Assembly: GCA_016204645.1 (NCBI GenBank)
Contig: JACQKI010000024.1
Coordinates: 1 to 10,715 of the forward strand
DNA: 10,715 nucleotides
Source: Candidatus Kerfeldbacteria bacterium
GTDB taxonomy: Bacteria > Patescibacteriota > Patescibacteriia > SBBC01
Direction: 5' to 3'
In this document: one piece after another, positions 1-7,700 of the stretch
Layout: every line of letters starts with the position of its first letter
Numbering within the stretch: the stretch's first letter is position 1
Notes under the pieces: model-generated
What the model was told of the DNA's origin: nothing
The model's input: the letters and a program-made list of their open reading frames with translations, nothing else
Databases searched by the model: none
Made by a program: the position numbers and the translations under genes

Positions 1-1295
1 AATACGATGATTTATTCTCTTTGGATCTGATTAAGAAAATATCTACTGATCTAGAAAAAAGAGAATTGGGGAGGTCAAAGGTTCAATACAAACTCCGCGA
101 CTGGATTTTTTCGCGCCAGCGATACTGGGGCGAGCCGATTCCGTTAGTGCATTGTCCGGTTGATGGCGTGGTGCCGGTGCCGGAGAAGGACTTGCCGGTC
201 TTGCTGCCTGATGTTGAGAAATACGAACCGACGGGGACTGGAAAGTCCCCTCTGGCAGGGATTAAAGAATGGGTGAATGTGAGATGCCCGCGCTGCGGAA
301 AACCAGCAAAGCGCGAAACGAACACCATGCCGCAATGGGCTGGATCGTGCTGGTATTATATTCGGTTTACTGATCCTGGAAATGAGAAAGCGCTGGCCAG
401 TGACCAAGCCATGAAAAATTGGTTACCAGTTGATTTGTATGTCGGCGGCGCAGAACACGCCGTGCTGCATCTAATGTACGCTCGTTTTTGGCACATGGCC
501 TTGTACGATTCTGGCGCATTACCAAAAGAAATCGGCGACGAGCCGTTCATGAAATTGAACAACCAAGGACTAATCCTTGGGCCGGACGGCGAAAAAATGT
601 CGAAGTCGCGGGGCAACGTCATCAATCCGGATGATATCGTGGAAAAGTACGGCGCCGACACGCTGCGAATGTACGAAATGTTTATGGGGCCGTTTGAAGA
701 TGCAAAACCATGGAATACGAGTGGCATTATTGGAGTGCGGAGATTTTTGGATCGCGTTGAGCATTTCTATAGAACTCCGAATTTCATCCCGAGTGGAGAT
801 GAAAAAGGCGAAGATGAATCAGGTAAGTTAGAGGTCTTGAGTCATAAAACGATTGCCCTCGTGACATCTGATATCGAAGGATTCAAGTTTAATACAGCCG
901 TCAGCACGTTAATGAAGTTCATGAATGGGTTAGAAGCGTTGAAGAGAGTGGATGACAAGAAAATTTGGAAGTCTTCATTGGAAGCTTTCTTAAAAATTCT
1001 CAACCCTTTTGCCCCGCATATTTCAGAGGAACTTTGGGCGCAGCTAGGCCACAAAACATTGCTGGCCAAAGAAGCATGGCCGAAGTTTGATCCGAAAAAG
1101 ATTGTGGAAGAAAATGTCACGATTGCCATTCAAGTTAATGGCAGATTACGCGCCACGATCGAGGTAGCAACGGGAACTTCGCAGGCCGAGATTGAAAAGA
1201 GAGCTCTGGCTGTTGAAAATGTAAAAAAATATGTTACTGATACACCAAAAAAAGTTATTTTCGTTCAAGATCGACTGATCAATTTCATTGTTTGA
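1..1295 (+). CDS. leuS: Leucyl-tRNA synthetase, C-terminal half (5' partial)
   Basis: Class I aminoacyl-tRNA synthetase that charges tRNA-Leu with leucine in the cytoplasm. The reading frame is open to the left edge (first full codon at 3), so the TTG at 21 is internal and about half of a normal bacterial LeuRS of 800-plus residues, including the HIGH motif, lies outside the window. Visible in order: the RDWIFSRQRYWGEPIPLVHC block; a CPRC pair followed by the NTMPQWAGSCWYY block typical of bacterial LeuRS; YVGGAEHAVLHLMYARFWH; the catalytic KMSKS loop (594-608); GADTLRMYEMFMGP; the helical anticodon-binding domain with FAPHISEELW; and the small C-terminal domain starting near VTIAIQVNGRLR. 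It ends at TGA 1293-1295. Base composition is clearly AT-richer than genes after about 1660. Identity is secure; only completeness is limited. Confidence 0.97.
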   Translation, partial: YDDLFSLDLIKKISTDLEKRELGRSKVQYKLRDWIFSRQRYWGEPIPLVHCPVDGVVPVPEKDLPVLLPDVEKYEPTGTGKSPLAGIKEWVNVRCPRCGKPAKRETNTMPQWAGSCWYYIRFTDPGNEKALASDQAMKNWLPVDLYVGGAEHAVLHLMYARFWHMALYDSGALPKEIGDEPFMKLNNQGLILGPDGEKMSKSRGNVINPDDIVEKYGADTLRMYEMFMGPFEDAKPWNTSGIIGVRRFLDRVEHFYRTPNFIPSGDEKGEDESGKLEVLSHKTIALVTSDIEGFKFNTAVSTLMKFMNGLEALKRVDDKKIWKSSLEAFLKILNPFAPHISEELWAQLGHKTLLAKEAWPKFDPKKIVEENVTIAIQVNGRLRATIEVATGTSQAEIEKRALAVENVKKYVTDTPKKVIFVQDRLINFIV

Positions 1296-1303
1296 TTTAT
1301 TAA

Positions 1304-1330
1304 GTCATGGTGAGGTTTTCCAACCATGAC
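1304..1330. repeat. Palindrome downstream of leuS (possible terminator hairpin)
   Basis: Perfect 8-bp inverted repeat, GTCATGGT at 1304-1311 and ACCATGAC at 1323-1330, with an 11-nt loop that can itself pair GG with CC around TTTT. It lies 8 bp after the leuS stop. No U-run follows, so an intrinsic terminator is only a possibility; it may instead be an RNA 3'-end stabiliser or part of a repeat unit with the palindrome that follows directly. Confidence 0.5.
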
Positions 1331-1331
1331 C

Positions 1332-1358
1332 GTCACCCTTCGAGAGCCTCAGGGTGAC
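1332..1358. repeat. REP-like palindrome between leuS and tsaC
   Basis: Perfect 8-bp inverted repeat, GTCACCCT at 1332-1339 and AGGGTGAC at 1351-1358, around an 11-nt centre. One reverse-strand frame reads HPEALEG. From memory, this resembles the dispersed palindromes of the form CACCCT-n-AGGGTG, which give spurious HPELVEG-type peptides in many bacterial genomes. It abuts the preceding palindrome with one base between and ends just before the tsaC ribosome-binding site, so it could act as a terminator, a leader hairpin or a mobile REP-like unit. Confidence 0.6.
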
Positions 1359-1368
1359 AGGAAAAAAT

Positions 1369-1986
1369 ATGAACATACGGGAGGCAGCAGCGATAATTCG
1401 AAATGGCGGCGTCGTGGTCTATCCAACTGAATCGTTTTATGCGCTTGGTGCTAATGCGACTAATGCCCAGGCAGTCAGTAAAATTTTTTCTCTGAAACGT
1501 CGCGATCAAAAACCGATTGCACTGGTAGCCGGAAACTGGCAGCAAGTAGAGCGGTTTTTTATGATGAATAAGGCGGAACAAAGCTTAGGCCATCGGTACT
1601 GGCCAGGTGCGTTGACAGTCTTACTGAAACCAAAAAGAAAGATTGCCGCCGACGCGTTGTTAGGGACCACCCCGCCCCGATCGCGAAGCGCATCGGGACA
1701 CCCCTTCTTAGAAAGGAGGGGACACATAGGTGTCGGCGTGCGAGTTCCGGCGCACGCGCAAGCCAGAACCCTGGCGCTGGCCGTCGGCGTACCGATCACC
1801 GCTACGAGCGCTAACCTCTCTGGCCGGCCGCCGACAAAGTCGGCCGCCAAGGTCAGGGGGGATTTCCCTGGTATACTGATCGTACCCGGCCGGTGCGGCA
1901 GGCAGCGCTTGCCCTCGACCGTGGCATCAATCCAAGCCGGACGCGTGCGCACCGTCCGCCCCGGCGCAGTCATTCTCACGTCATGA
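1369..1986 (+). CDS. tsaC: Threonylcarbamoyl-AMP synthase (TsaC/Sua5, YrdC family) with in-frame insertion
   Basis: Makes threonylcarbamoyl-AMP from threonine, bicarbonate and ATP, the first step of t6A37 formation in ANN-decoding tRNAs; cytoplasmic. The 205-residue product is one YrdC domain: VVVYPTESFYALG (15-27), SLKRRDQKPIAL (41-52), YWPGALTVLLKP (77-88), GVRVPAH (123-129), ATSANLSG (145-152) and the C-terminal PSTVASIQ...VRPGAV stretch. I chose ATG 1369 because AGGA sits 6 nt upstream; an in-frame GTG at 1354 lies inside the palindrome and adds only five residues. Residues about 100-117 (TTPPRSRSASGHPFLERR) interrupt a conserved stretch that would normally run from DALLG nearly straight into GHIGVGVRVP, and their DNA is palindromic. 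GC content rises sharply around this insert. The stop overlaps the next start as ATGA. Function is likely retained, because the insert falls in a loop and the frame is intact. Confidence 0.92.
   Translation: MNIREAAAIIRNGGVVVYPTESFYALGANATNAQAVSKIFSLKRRDQKPIALVAGNWQQVERFFMMNKAEQSLGHRYWPGALTVLLKPKRKIAADALLGTTPPRSRSASGHPFLERRGHIGVGVRVPAHAQARTLALAVGVPITATSANLSGRPPTKSAAKVRGDFPGILIVPGRCGRQRLPSTVASIQAGRVRTVRPGAVILTS
1676..1721. repeat. Two back-to-back hairpins inserted in frame within tsaC
   Basis: Hairpin 1 (1676-1697): arms CCCGAT and ATCGGG, then an inner GCG/CGC stem around AAG, giving 9 bp with one bulged C. Hairpin 2 (1701-1721): arms CCCCTTCTT and AAGGAGGGG around a 3-nt loop, giving 9 bp with one G-U pair. 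GGGACAC occurs directly repeated at 1695-1701 and 1719-1725, and a further GACAC/GTGTC pair lies at 1721-1734. The block accounts for most of an 18-codon insertion relative to the YrdC family. It looks like a small palindromic element that entered a coding region without breaking the frame; that origin is inference. Confidence 0.65.
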
Positions 1987-3137
1987 TCCGTCAACACCTC
2001 CACTTCCCGCACTATTTTAAAATCCACCTGCCGGTTCAGCTGGAAGAGTTGTACCTGACCGCGGCCTTGATGGATTTTGCCGGCGCGGCTATCGCCCTGT
2101 TCGAGCCGATTTTCCTCTGGACGCTCGGCTACGGCATCCGTCAGATCATGATGTTCTACCTGTTGCTCTACGGCGTGTACTTCTTCGTGTTGCCGCTGGG
2201 CGGGAAGTTCGTGGCCCGTTACGGGCCGGAGCGTTCAATCATGGTTTCGACGGTCTGCCTGGTCGGGTACTTCTTGGCGCTGGTTGGTATCCAGGTTTAT
2301 TGGTGGTTGTTCATGGTCGCGCCGATCCTGTTCGCGCTGCAGAAAACGTTTTACTGGCCGGCCTACCACTTTGAGTTCATGCGCTACTCGTCCAAGCAGG
2401 AACGAGGACGTGAGTTTTCCGGCATCTGGGCGATCACCACCCTGATGTACGTGCTCGGCCCGGTGGCCGGCGGGTTTGTGGTCAAATTCTTCGGCTTTAC
2501 ACCCTTGTTTGTCGGCGCGGCCGCCATTATTTTGCTCTCCAGTCTGCCGCTGTTCGCGACCAAGAACCTACCGAAGCCCGAGGCCTATTCGTACTGGAAC
2601 AGCCTGCGCTTGCCGTTCCGGCGGCGCTACTTAAAGAGCACCTTTGGCTACCTCGGTTTAGGCGGCGAACTAATCGGCATGACGGTGTGGCCGATTTTCA
2701 TCTTCCTGATCTACGGTGACCTGTTTAATCTGGGATTGCTGGTCGGCGCGGCTGCCTTGGTGACGGCGGTGACTACGTTAGTGGCTGGTAAGTGGACGGA
2801 CCGAACCGCCAAGCGCCGCGTTTTATCCATCAGCGCAATCAGCGAAGCCGTGACCTGGCTGCTTCGTATATTTGCCCGGTTTCCGCCGTTCGTGTTCGTG
2901 CTCGATACGCTCGGCCGCATCACCCACAACAGCGTCTTCGTCAGCCTGACGGCGATGACCTACGATCGGGCTCACGACGACGACTACTCGTGGCACGGCG
3001 TCTACTACGAGCAGGGCTTCGCCTTGGCCAAGTCGTTGGTGGCCGTCTTGGTGATTACGTTGTCGGCCGCCGCCGACCCGTTCAACGTTGCCTTCCTGCT
3101 GGCCGGCTTGTTTAGCTTCATGCACCTTGCCTTCTGA
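1983..3137 (+). CDS. Major facilitator superfamily-type membrane transporter
   Basis: Inner-membrane protein of 384 residues with roughly 11-12 hydrophobic segments (about 26-46, 53-75, 85-103, 106-120, 146-166, 172-192, 220-243, 250-268, 286-302, 311-320, 355-384). The two-fold MFS layout is supported by the loop motif GGKFVARYGPERSIM (73-87) and its counterpart AGKWTDRTAKRRVLSI (268-283), matching the loop 2-3 and loop 8-9 signatures. The substrate cannot be told. Start is ATG 1983, which forms ATGA with the tsaC stop; the frame stays open upstream to a GTG at 1893, but that would overlap tsaC by about 90 bp with no better ribosome-binding site. The C-terminus is short (FLLAGLFSFMHLAF), so the last helix ends almost at the stop. 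The 3' end overlaps the likely rsmA start, which suggests translational coupling. It could also be a divergent MFS-like protein with a non-transport role. Confidence 0.82.
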   Translation: MIRQHLHFPHYFKIHLPVQLEELYLTAALMDFAGAAIALFEPIFLWTLGYGIRQIMMFYLLLYGVYFFVLPLGGKFVARYGPERSIMVSTVCLVGYFLALVGIQVYWWLFMVAPILFALQKTFYWPAYHFEFMRYSSKQERGREFSGIWAITTLMYVLGPVAGGFVVKFFGFTPLFVGAAAIILLSSLPLFATKNLPKPEAYSYWNSLRLPFRRRYLKSTFGYLGLGGELIGMTVWPIFIFLIYGDLFNLGLLVGAAALVTAVTTLVAGKWTDRTAKRRVLSISAISEAVTWLLRIFARFPPFVFVLDTLGRITHNSVFVSLTAMTYDRAHDDDYSWHGVYYEQGFALAKSLVAVLVITLSAAADPFNVAFLLAGLFSFMHLAF

Positions 3138-3963
3138 CGCGCTCGAAACGCAGCGAATTGCCGTCCAGAAGACGTTAACCGGACTGAACATTCGGCCGCG
3201 GCGCCGCGCCGGCCAGCACTTTCTGCTTGACCGGCAAGTCGTCGACGACCTGCTGGCCGGCGCCGACGTCCGCTCGGCGGACGTGGTGCTCGAGATCGGG
3301 CCGGGTTTGGGCGTGGTGACCGAAGCGCTGGCTCGGCGCGCCAGCCGGGTGGTGGCGGTCGAACTCGACCGGACGCTGGCTGCCTGGCTGTCCGAGCGTT
3401 TCGGTTCGCGCCCGCAGGTACAGGTAGTGCCAGCCGACATCGTCCGGCTGCGGCTGTCCGACTACGTCCAGGACGGCCGGTTCAAAATCGTGGCCAGCCT
3501 GCCGTTCAACGTCACGTCGCTGGTGCTCCGGAATTTTCTCGAGCGCGCGCCGCGGCCGACCGTGATAAGCTTGTTGATCCAAAAAGAAGTGGCCGAACGG
3601 GCAGTGGCGCCGCCGGGATCAATGAGCTTGCTGAGCGCGTCGGTTCAGTACCTCGGCCGCCCGGCCGTGGTCCGCACTGTACCCAAAGAGCTTTTCTGGC
3701 CGCAACCTGAAGTTGACGGTGCCGTTATCCGGATTGAGGTCAAACCGCTCCCGCCCGCGGACGTACGCAAGAATTTTTTCCGATTGGTGCGGATCGGATT
3801 TTCGGCCCGACGGAAAATGCTGCACCGCAACCTGGCAGCCGGGCTGCAATTGGAGCCGGCCGCGATCAAGTCAAAATTGCGCGCCGCAGGTCTTGACGAG
3901 CACTGCCGCGCGCAAGAAGTTGGCGTTGAACAGTGGCTAAAGTTAGGTAAAATATTACTTTGA
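3127..3963 (+). CDS. rsmA: 16S rRNA (adenine1518-N6/adenine1519-N6)-dimethyltransferase RsmA/KsgA
   Basis: S-adenosylmethionine-dependent enzyme that dimethylates two adjacent adenines near the 3' end of 16S rRNA during small-subunit assembly. Counting from TTG 3127 (278 residues): GQHFLLDRQVV (29-39; family GQNFL), motif I VVLEIGPGLG (53-62), acidic motif II VVAVELD (75-81), AD at 103-104, catalytic motif IV SLPF (124-127), QKEVAERAVAPPGS, and FWPQPEVDGAVIRIE, the typical FxPPPKVDSAV block. The C-terminal RNA-binding helical domain follows. No ATG is available near the N-terminus; TTG 3127 gives an 11-bp overlap with the transporter, while an in-frame TTG at 3088 would add 13 unlikely residues. 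Motif IV is SLPF rather than the usual NLPY/NLPF. Stop TGA 3961-3963 overlaps the next gene's -35 box. Confidence 0.93.
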   Translation: MPSDALETQRIAVQKTLTGLNIRPRRRAGQHFLLDRQVVDDLLAGADVRSADVVLEIGPGLGVVTEALARRASRVVAVELDRTLAAWLSERFGSRPQVQVVPADIVRLRLSDYVQDGRFKIVASLPFNVTSLVLRNFLERAPRPTVISLLIQKEVAERAVAPPGSMSLLSASVQYLGRPAVVRTVPKELFWPQPEVDGAVIRIEVKPLPPADVRKNFFRLVRIGFSARRKMLHRNLAAGLQLEPAAIKSKLRAAGLDEHCRAQEVGVEQWLKLGKILL

Positions 3964-3988
3964 CGAGAACGCTCCGATGTGCTATAAT
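3960..3988 (+). promoter_or_regulatory. Sigma70-type promoter with extended -10, for the surface-protein genes
   Basis: TTGACG at 3960-3965, a 17-bp spacer, then TATAAT at 3983-3988, preceded by TG one base away (TGCTATAAT, extended -10). Transcription would start near 3994-3996, leaving a leader of about 14 nt before ATG 4009. The -35 box overlaps the rsmA stop. It stands out against strongly GC-rich surroundings and separates the housekeeping block from the surface block. Confidence 0.85.
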
Positions 3989-4008
3989 GTAAGGACTAAA
4001 ACGAAACA

Positions 4009-4728
4009 ATGGAACAGCGATTTTCCTCAGAAAATGAGAGTCAACCTGGGTCGACCGACCCAGGCGATTCGTTGGATAAAGTCGGTCAGCGAAAACGCCT
4101 GTTCACGATCTTGGCAGCTGTCGGCGGCGCGGCATTGGTCCTCGGCATCGCCGGACTGGCCAGCACGATCACTTCGCCGTTTCCCCGCGTCACCACCCCC
4201 AGCAGCGACGAAGCAGCCCAGTCGCTCGAAGTACTGAAGCAGCAGGATACCGACGGTGACGGATTAAAAGATTACGATGAAGCGTTCACCCACCGCACCA
4301 GCGCCTTTGTTCGAGACAGCGACAGCGACGGGCTGTCCGACGGGGACGAAATCGCGGCCGGCACCGACCCGAACTGCCGGCAAGGAACGACCTGCGGGGC
4401 CGTGGCGGTAACCAACATCAACGGCACGGTGGTGACGTCCGATCCGACGGCGGCCGCCTTACGCCGAGCCCTCAAGCAGGCCGGAGCGCCGGCCAACGTG
4501 ATTGACCAGACCGACGACGCCACGCTGCTTCAGCAGTACCGGGAAACGCTGCTCGGCAGCAGCAACACCAACGCCAGCATCGGCCTCGACGATCTCAACA
4601 GCCTGTCCGGCTCGCAGATCCGATCTCTACTCAAGGCGAACGGCGTGGCGGACGACGCTACGCTCAGCCAGTTCGACGATGAAACGTTGATCGCACTCTA
4701 CCAGGAGGCCTTGACCGCCGCCCAGTAA
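4009..4728 (+). CDS. Single-pass membrane protein with thrombospondin type 3-like calcium loops
   Basis: The 239-residue protein has a polar N-terminus ending KVGQRKR, one membrane helix (about 31-54), then an outside part. Two calcium-loop motifs follow: DTDGDGLKDYDE (80-91) and DSDSDGLSDGDE (103-114), the latter followed by GTDPNC, as in TSP3/EF-hand-like repeats common on bacterial surface proteins. C123 and C129 could form a disulfide. Residues 151-181 and 204-235 are two copies of a helical motif (LRxxLKxxG...DDxTLxxxYxExL), described separately. Start ATG 4009 lies about 14 nt after the predicted transcription start; the only purine-rich match, AAGG at 3991-3994, is too far upstream to be a normal ribosome-binding site. 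It is first in the surface unit, 5 bp before the giant gene. The specific function is unknown; calcium-dependent structural or partner-binding roles outside the membrane are plausible. Confidence 0.85.
   Translation: MEQRFSSENESQPGSTDPGDSLDKVGQRKRLFTILAAVGGAALVLGIAGLASTITSPFPRVTTPSSDEAAQSLEVLKQQDTDGDGLKDYDEAFTHRTSAFVRDSDSDGLSDGDEIAAGTDPNCRQGTTCGAVAVTNINGTVVTSDPTAAALRRALKQAGAPANVIDQTDDATLLQQYRETLLGSSNTNASIGLDDLNSLSGSQIRSLLKANGVADDATLSQFDDETLIALYQEALTAAQ
4459..4551 (+). repeat. Copy 1 of internal helical repeat (residues 151-181)
   Basis: Begins LRRALKQAGA and ends DDATLLQQYRETL. Aligned to copy 2 at 4618-4713 with one gap, about 12 of 31 positions are identical, including R, L, K, G, Q, DD, TL, Y, E and the final L. 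Confidence 0.7.
4618..4713 (+). repeat. Copy 2 of internal helical repeat (residues 204-235)
   Basis: Begins IRSLLKANGV and ends DDETLIALYQEAL. It shares the LRxxLKxxG and DDxTLxxxYxExL pattern with copy 1, separated from it by a Ser/Asn/Gly-rich linker. Helical propensity is an inference from the spacing of hydrophobic residues. Confidence 0.7.
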
Positions 4729-4733
4729 TCCTG

Positions 4734-7700
4734 ATGACGAAAACGAACCAAACCCACATCCCGGCAACGCCGATCAAGCGCCGGCCGGCACCAAGCCAAG
4801 TTAAACCGGTCGTTCGGTTACTAATTAGTTTTTTGCTGAGCCTGGTGATCGGGTCGGGACTGTTGCTCGGCTTGGTTCGCATGGCCCAGGGGCAGGGACG
4901 GACCGGTTTCGAGATTGGGCCCGGCGCCCTTCCGCCCACGCTCGCGATCCCGAATGCTTTTGTCCAGGACGCCCTGACGCCGATTTCTATCGGTTCAGGC
5001 TTGCCCGTTTCCGACATCGGCGCTGCCCAACGTTCGATTTGGGACCGCATCTGGTCTCGACTCAAGGACACGCTCAAAGTCGCGTCCGACGTGGCGGTCA
5101 AGCAGAGCATTAGAATTTTTTACCAGCAGCTGACCGTCGTCACCACCGAATTCATTCGCACGGCCGGAACCGGGCAGCGGCCGATTTTCATCGCCGACCC
5201 CAACTACTGGACTAATTTTTTTGAAGCGGCGGAGAACGATTTCCTCGATTCGGTCGGCAAGCAGGTTTTCGGGATCGAACTGGCGCGGCCGCTCGACGCC
5301 CAAAAAGAGAAACAGATCGGACTGTTCGTCCGCGGCCTGCTCAACCCCGGTACGGTCTGCGAAGACGATTGCCAGAAGCGCTACAACGAAGCGCAAGTCC
5401 GGATCAAGGCCATCGAGACCGACTTCAACGACGTTAAGCGCTTTATAACGGATCCGAACGTCGATCCGAGCTGCCCGAACTGCATCCCGTGTCCGATCGC
5501 CGGCGACCCCAATAAGAATCCGACCTGGAACTCAAGCGACCAGCAGTTTATCGATAAAAAGAAGTGCGTCTCCGTACTGGGCGACATTTTGTCGCTCGAG
5601 CGGGCGCAGGCCACCAAGAACTACACCAACTGCACGACTTCGTGTCGGCGGCAACGCAACGCCGTCCGCACCGATCCGATTTTAAAAGAAACCATTGGAA
5701 ACGAGGCGGTGGCTGCCGCCGTGCAGGAGTACTACAACCCGCGCAAGAACGATTTCGGCAACATCCTGGAAATACTCAACCGGGCGGCAGACCGGTCGCA
5801 GAGCGCGGTTCGGGCCGAGCAGACCGCCTACCAGACCAACATCGCGCCACGCCGCACGACGGCCGGCATCATCACTGCGCCGGCGGTGCTGGTCGAAGAG
5901 GCGATCAAGCAGCCGCTGCGGACTGCCACCAACGACGTTGACGTGCTGACCGGTTCGCGCATCGCTGACGTCGTCAGTCGAGCGATCGGCAATGCCCTGA
6001 TCCAGCGGATCGTGCACGAATGGTTTAAGAGCAAGTGTGGATTGAATCCGGAGGCGTGCAAGACGCCGGTCGGAACGTCGCCGCAAGCTAGGTTCCTATT
6101 CGGCAACCGCACGGTTCAGCTGGCGGCCGAGATCAAGCCGACGCTGATCGGCCGCAGCGACGTCGTGCTCGGGGATCCGTCGCGCAACCCGGTCCCGACC
6201 GTCGACGTGCTGGAATCCAGCGGCTTGATCGATTCCCGGTTCCGACAGGCGATCGAGCAGCGGTTGACCGTGCGCGAAGCGCTCGACCAGGGGTACCTCG
6301 ACTCTGCGCGGACGTTCGGCTACGACAAGAACGGCAACGAGCCGCTCGACGGCTACCCGTACCAGAGCATCGTCTATCTGAAAAAGTCGCGGATCGTGCC
6401 GGTCGGCTGGCAGCTGGCAGCCGAGTACATCCGGCAGGTGGCCCCGCAGGACATCGGGTTGGGCGAGCTGGTCAACCAGTTTTCGGTCTGCGGCCAGAAT
6501 GCCGCCCACGATGCCGATCCAGTCGTGACCAGGGGCTGCTCGAACGATCTGGCGCTAACGTGCACGGACGCCAGTGACTGCACGCCGACACCGGGAGGTG
6601 TCTGCTCGGCTGGTAAATGTTCGGGCGGACCGCAACCGAGCGCAGCCTGCGCCAGCAACGCCGATTGCGCGTACCCGCCGCCGGCCTGCGTCGAGACGTA
6701 CACTGCCAGCCCGTTCTGCGGCCTGGTCGACCCGGACTGGGTGCTGAAAGCGCCGCTGACGTACTGCCGCAAGCAGGGATCGGGTGAAGAACTGATCAGC
6801 CGGATTTTTCTGTGCGACGAAGACACCAACGCCAACGGCCGGATTGACTGCAGCGAACCATCTCAAAACATTAGCGGCGGCGACCTCGGCCGGTTCGAGA
6901 TCCAGCGCAAGAGCGAGGTCTGCGTCGACGAGCCGACCTGCGTCGCCGAGAACGAGGACGGGTCGTGCCTGTCGTACGGGTACTGTTTTCAGGATCGCCG
7001 GACGTTCCGATTCGACGGCAACCGCTGCCCGTCGTACTATGCGACCTGCCAGGCGTTCGCCGACCCGGACGGCAACAGCCTAGCCGTGCTGAAGAAGACC
7101 ATTGACGTTAACGGCTGCTCTTCCGATAACGCCGGTTGCAGCGCCTACTGCAGCGATCGCCGTGACAAAGACGGCAGCTGGCTGTGCACCTCCGACCCGG
7201 GTCGCGACCCGGGCGCGGCCGCGTCTTCGACGCGCTGCCCGGTCGGCGAAACCTGCACCTGCCGGTTGCCAAGCGGCGAAACCTGTGCGGTCAGCAACGG
7301 CACCGACTTCTGCACCGTACCGTCCGGCGCACGTTGCACCCTGGGCACTAACTACGCTTTCTTTGACCGGGATGTTCAGGCGTGTTCCGAGGCTCAGGCC
7401 GGCTGCCGCGAGTTCATTGACGCCGCCGGCTCGACCAACTTGCTGGCCAACAGCGGGTTTGAGCTGTACGAAGGGACGGTCGGCGACAGCGGGCCGGGGG
7501 CCGACGACCTGGTCAAGGGCTGGGGGGCAGTGGCGGGCGTGATCGGCACGTCCCACGCCCAAGTCGTAACGTCCGACCTGGGTCTCGGCTTGAACAACCA
7601 GGTGGCGGTGCGCTTGCCACAATCCGGCGGAACCGAGGGCATTGTCTTTACCAACGACCGGCCGTCAGCCACGCCGCTGCGGCAAGGGATCGATACTGGC

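Noticed and set aside
1304..1358. Confident intrinsic terminator after leuS
   Set aside because: Stable hairpins are present but neither is followed by a run of T on the + strand.
1354..1368. GTG start for tsaC five codons upstream
   Set aside because: It lies inside the REP-like palindrome and has no ribosome-binding site, whereas ATG 1369 has AGGA at the right distance and starts where the YrdC family starts.
1893..1982. Upstream GTG start for the transporter
   Set aside because: It would overlap tsaC by about 90 bp and add a basic, non-membrane segment; ATG 1983 in an ATGA overlap is simpler.
2823..3440. Reverse-strand open frame opposite the transporter/rsmA junction
   Set aside because: It overlaps two well-supported genes on the other strand, and its product has low-complexity Ser/Arg/Thr composition.
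3926..3953. Second promoter TTGAAC-16-TAAAAT just upstream of the main one
   Set aside because: Weaker match lying within the rsmA coding sequence; it could contribute, but the stronger promoter 30 bp downstream explains the unit.
1293..3963. UGA recoded as glycine (Gracilibacteria/SR1 code)
   Set aside because: leuS, tsaC, the transporter and rsmA all end at UGA exactly where their families end.
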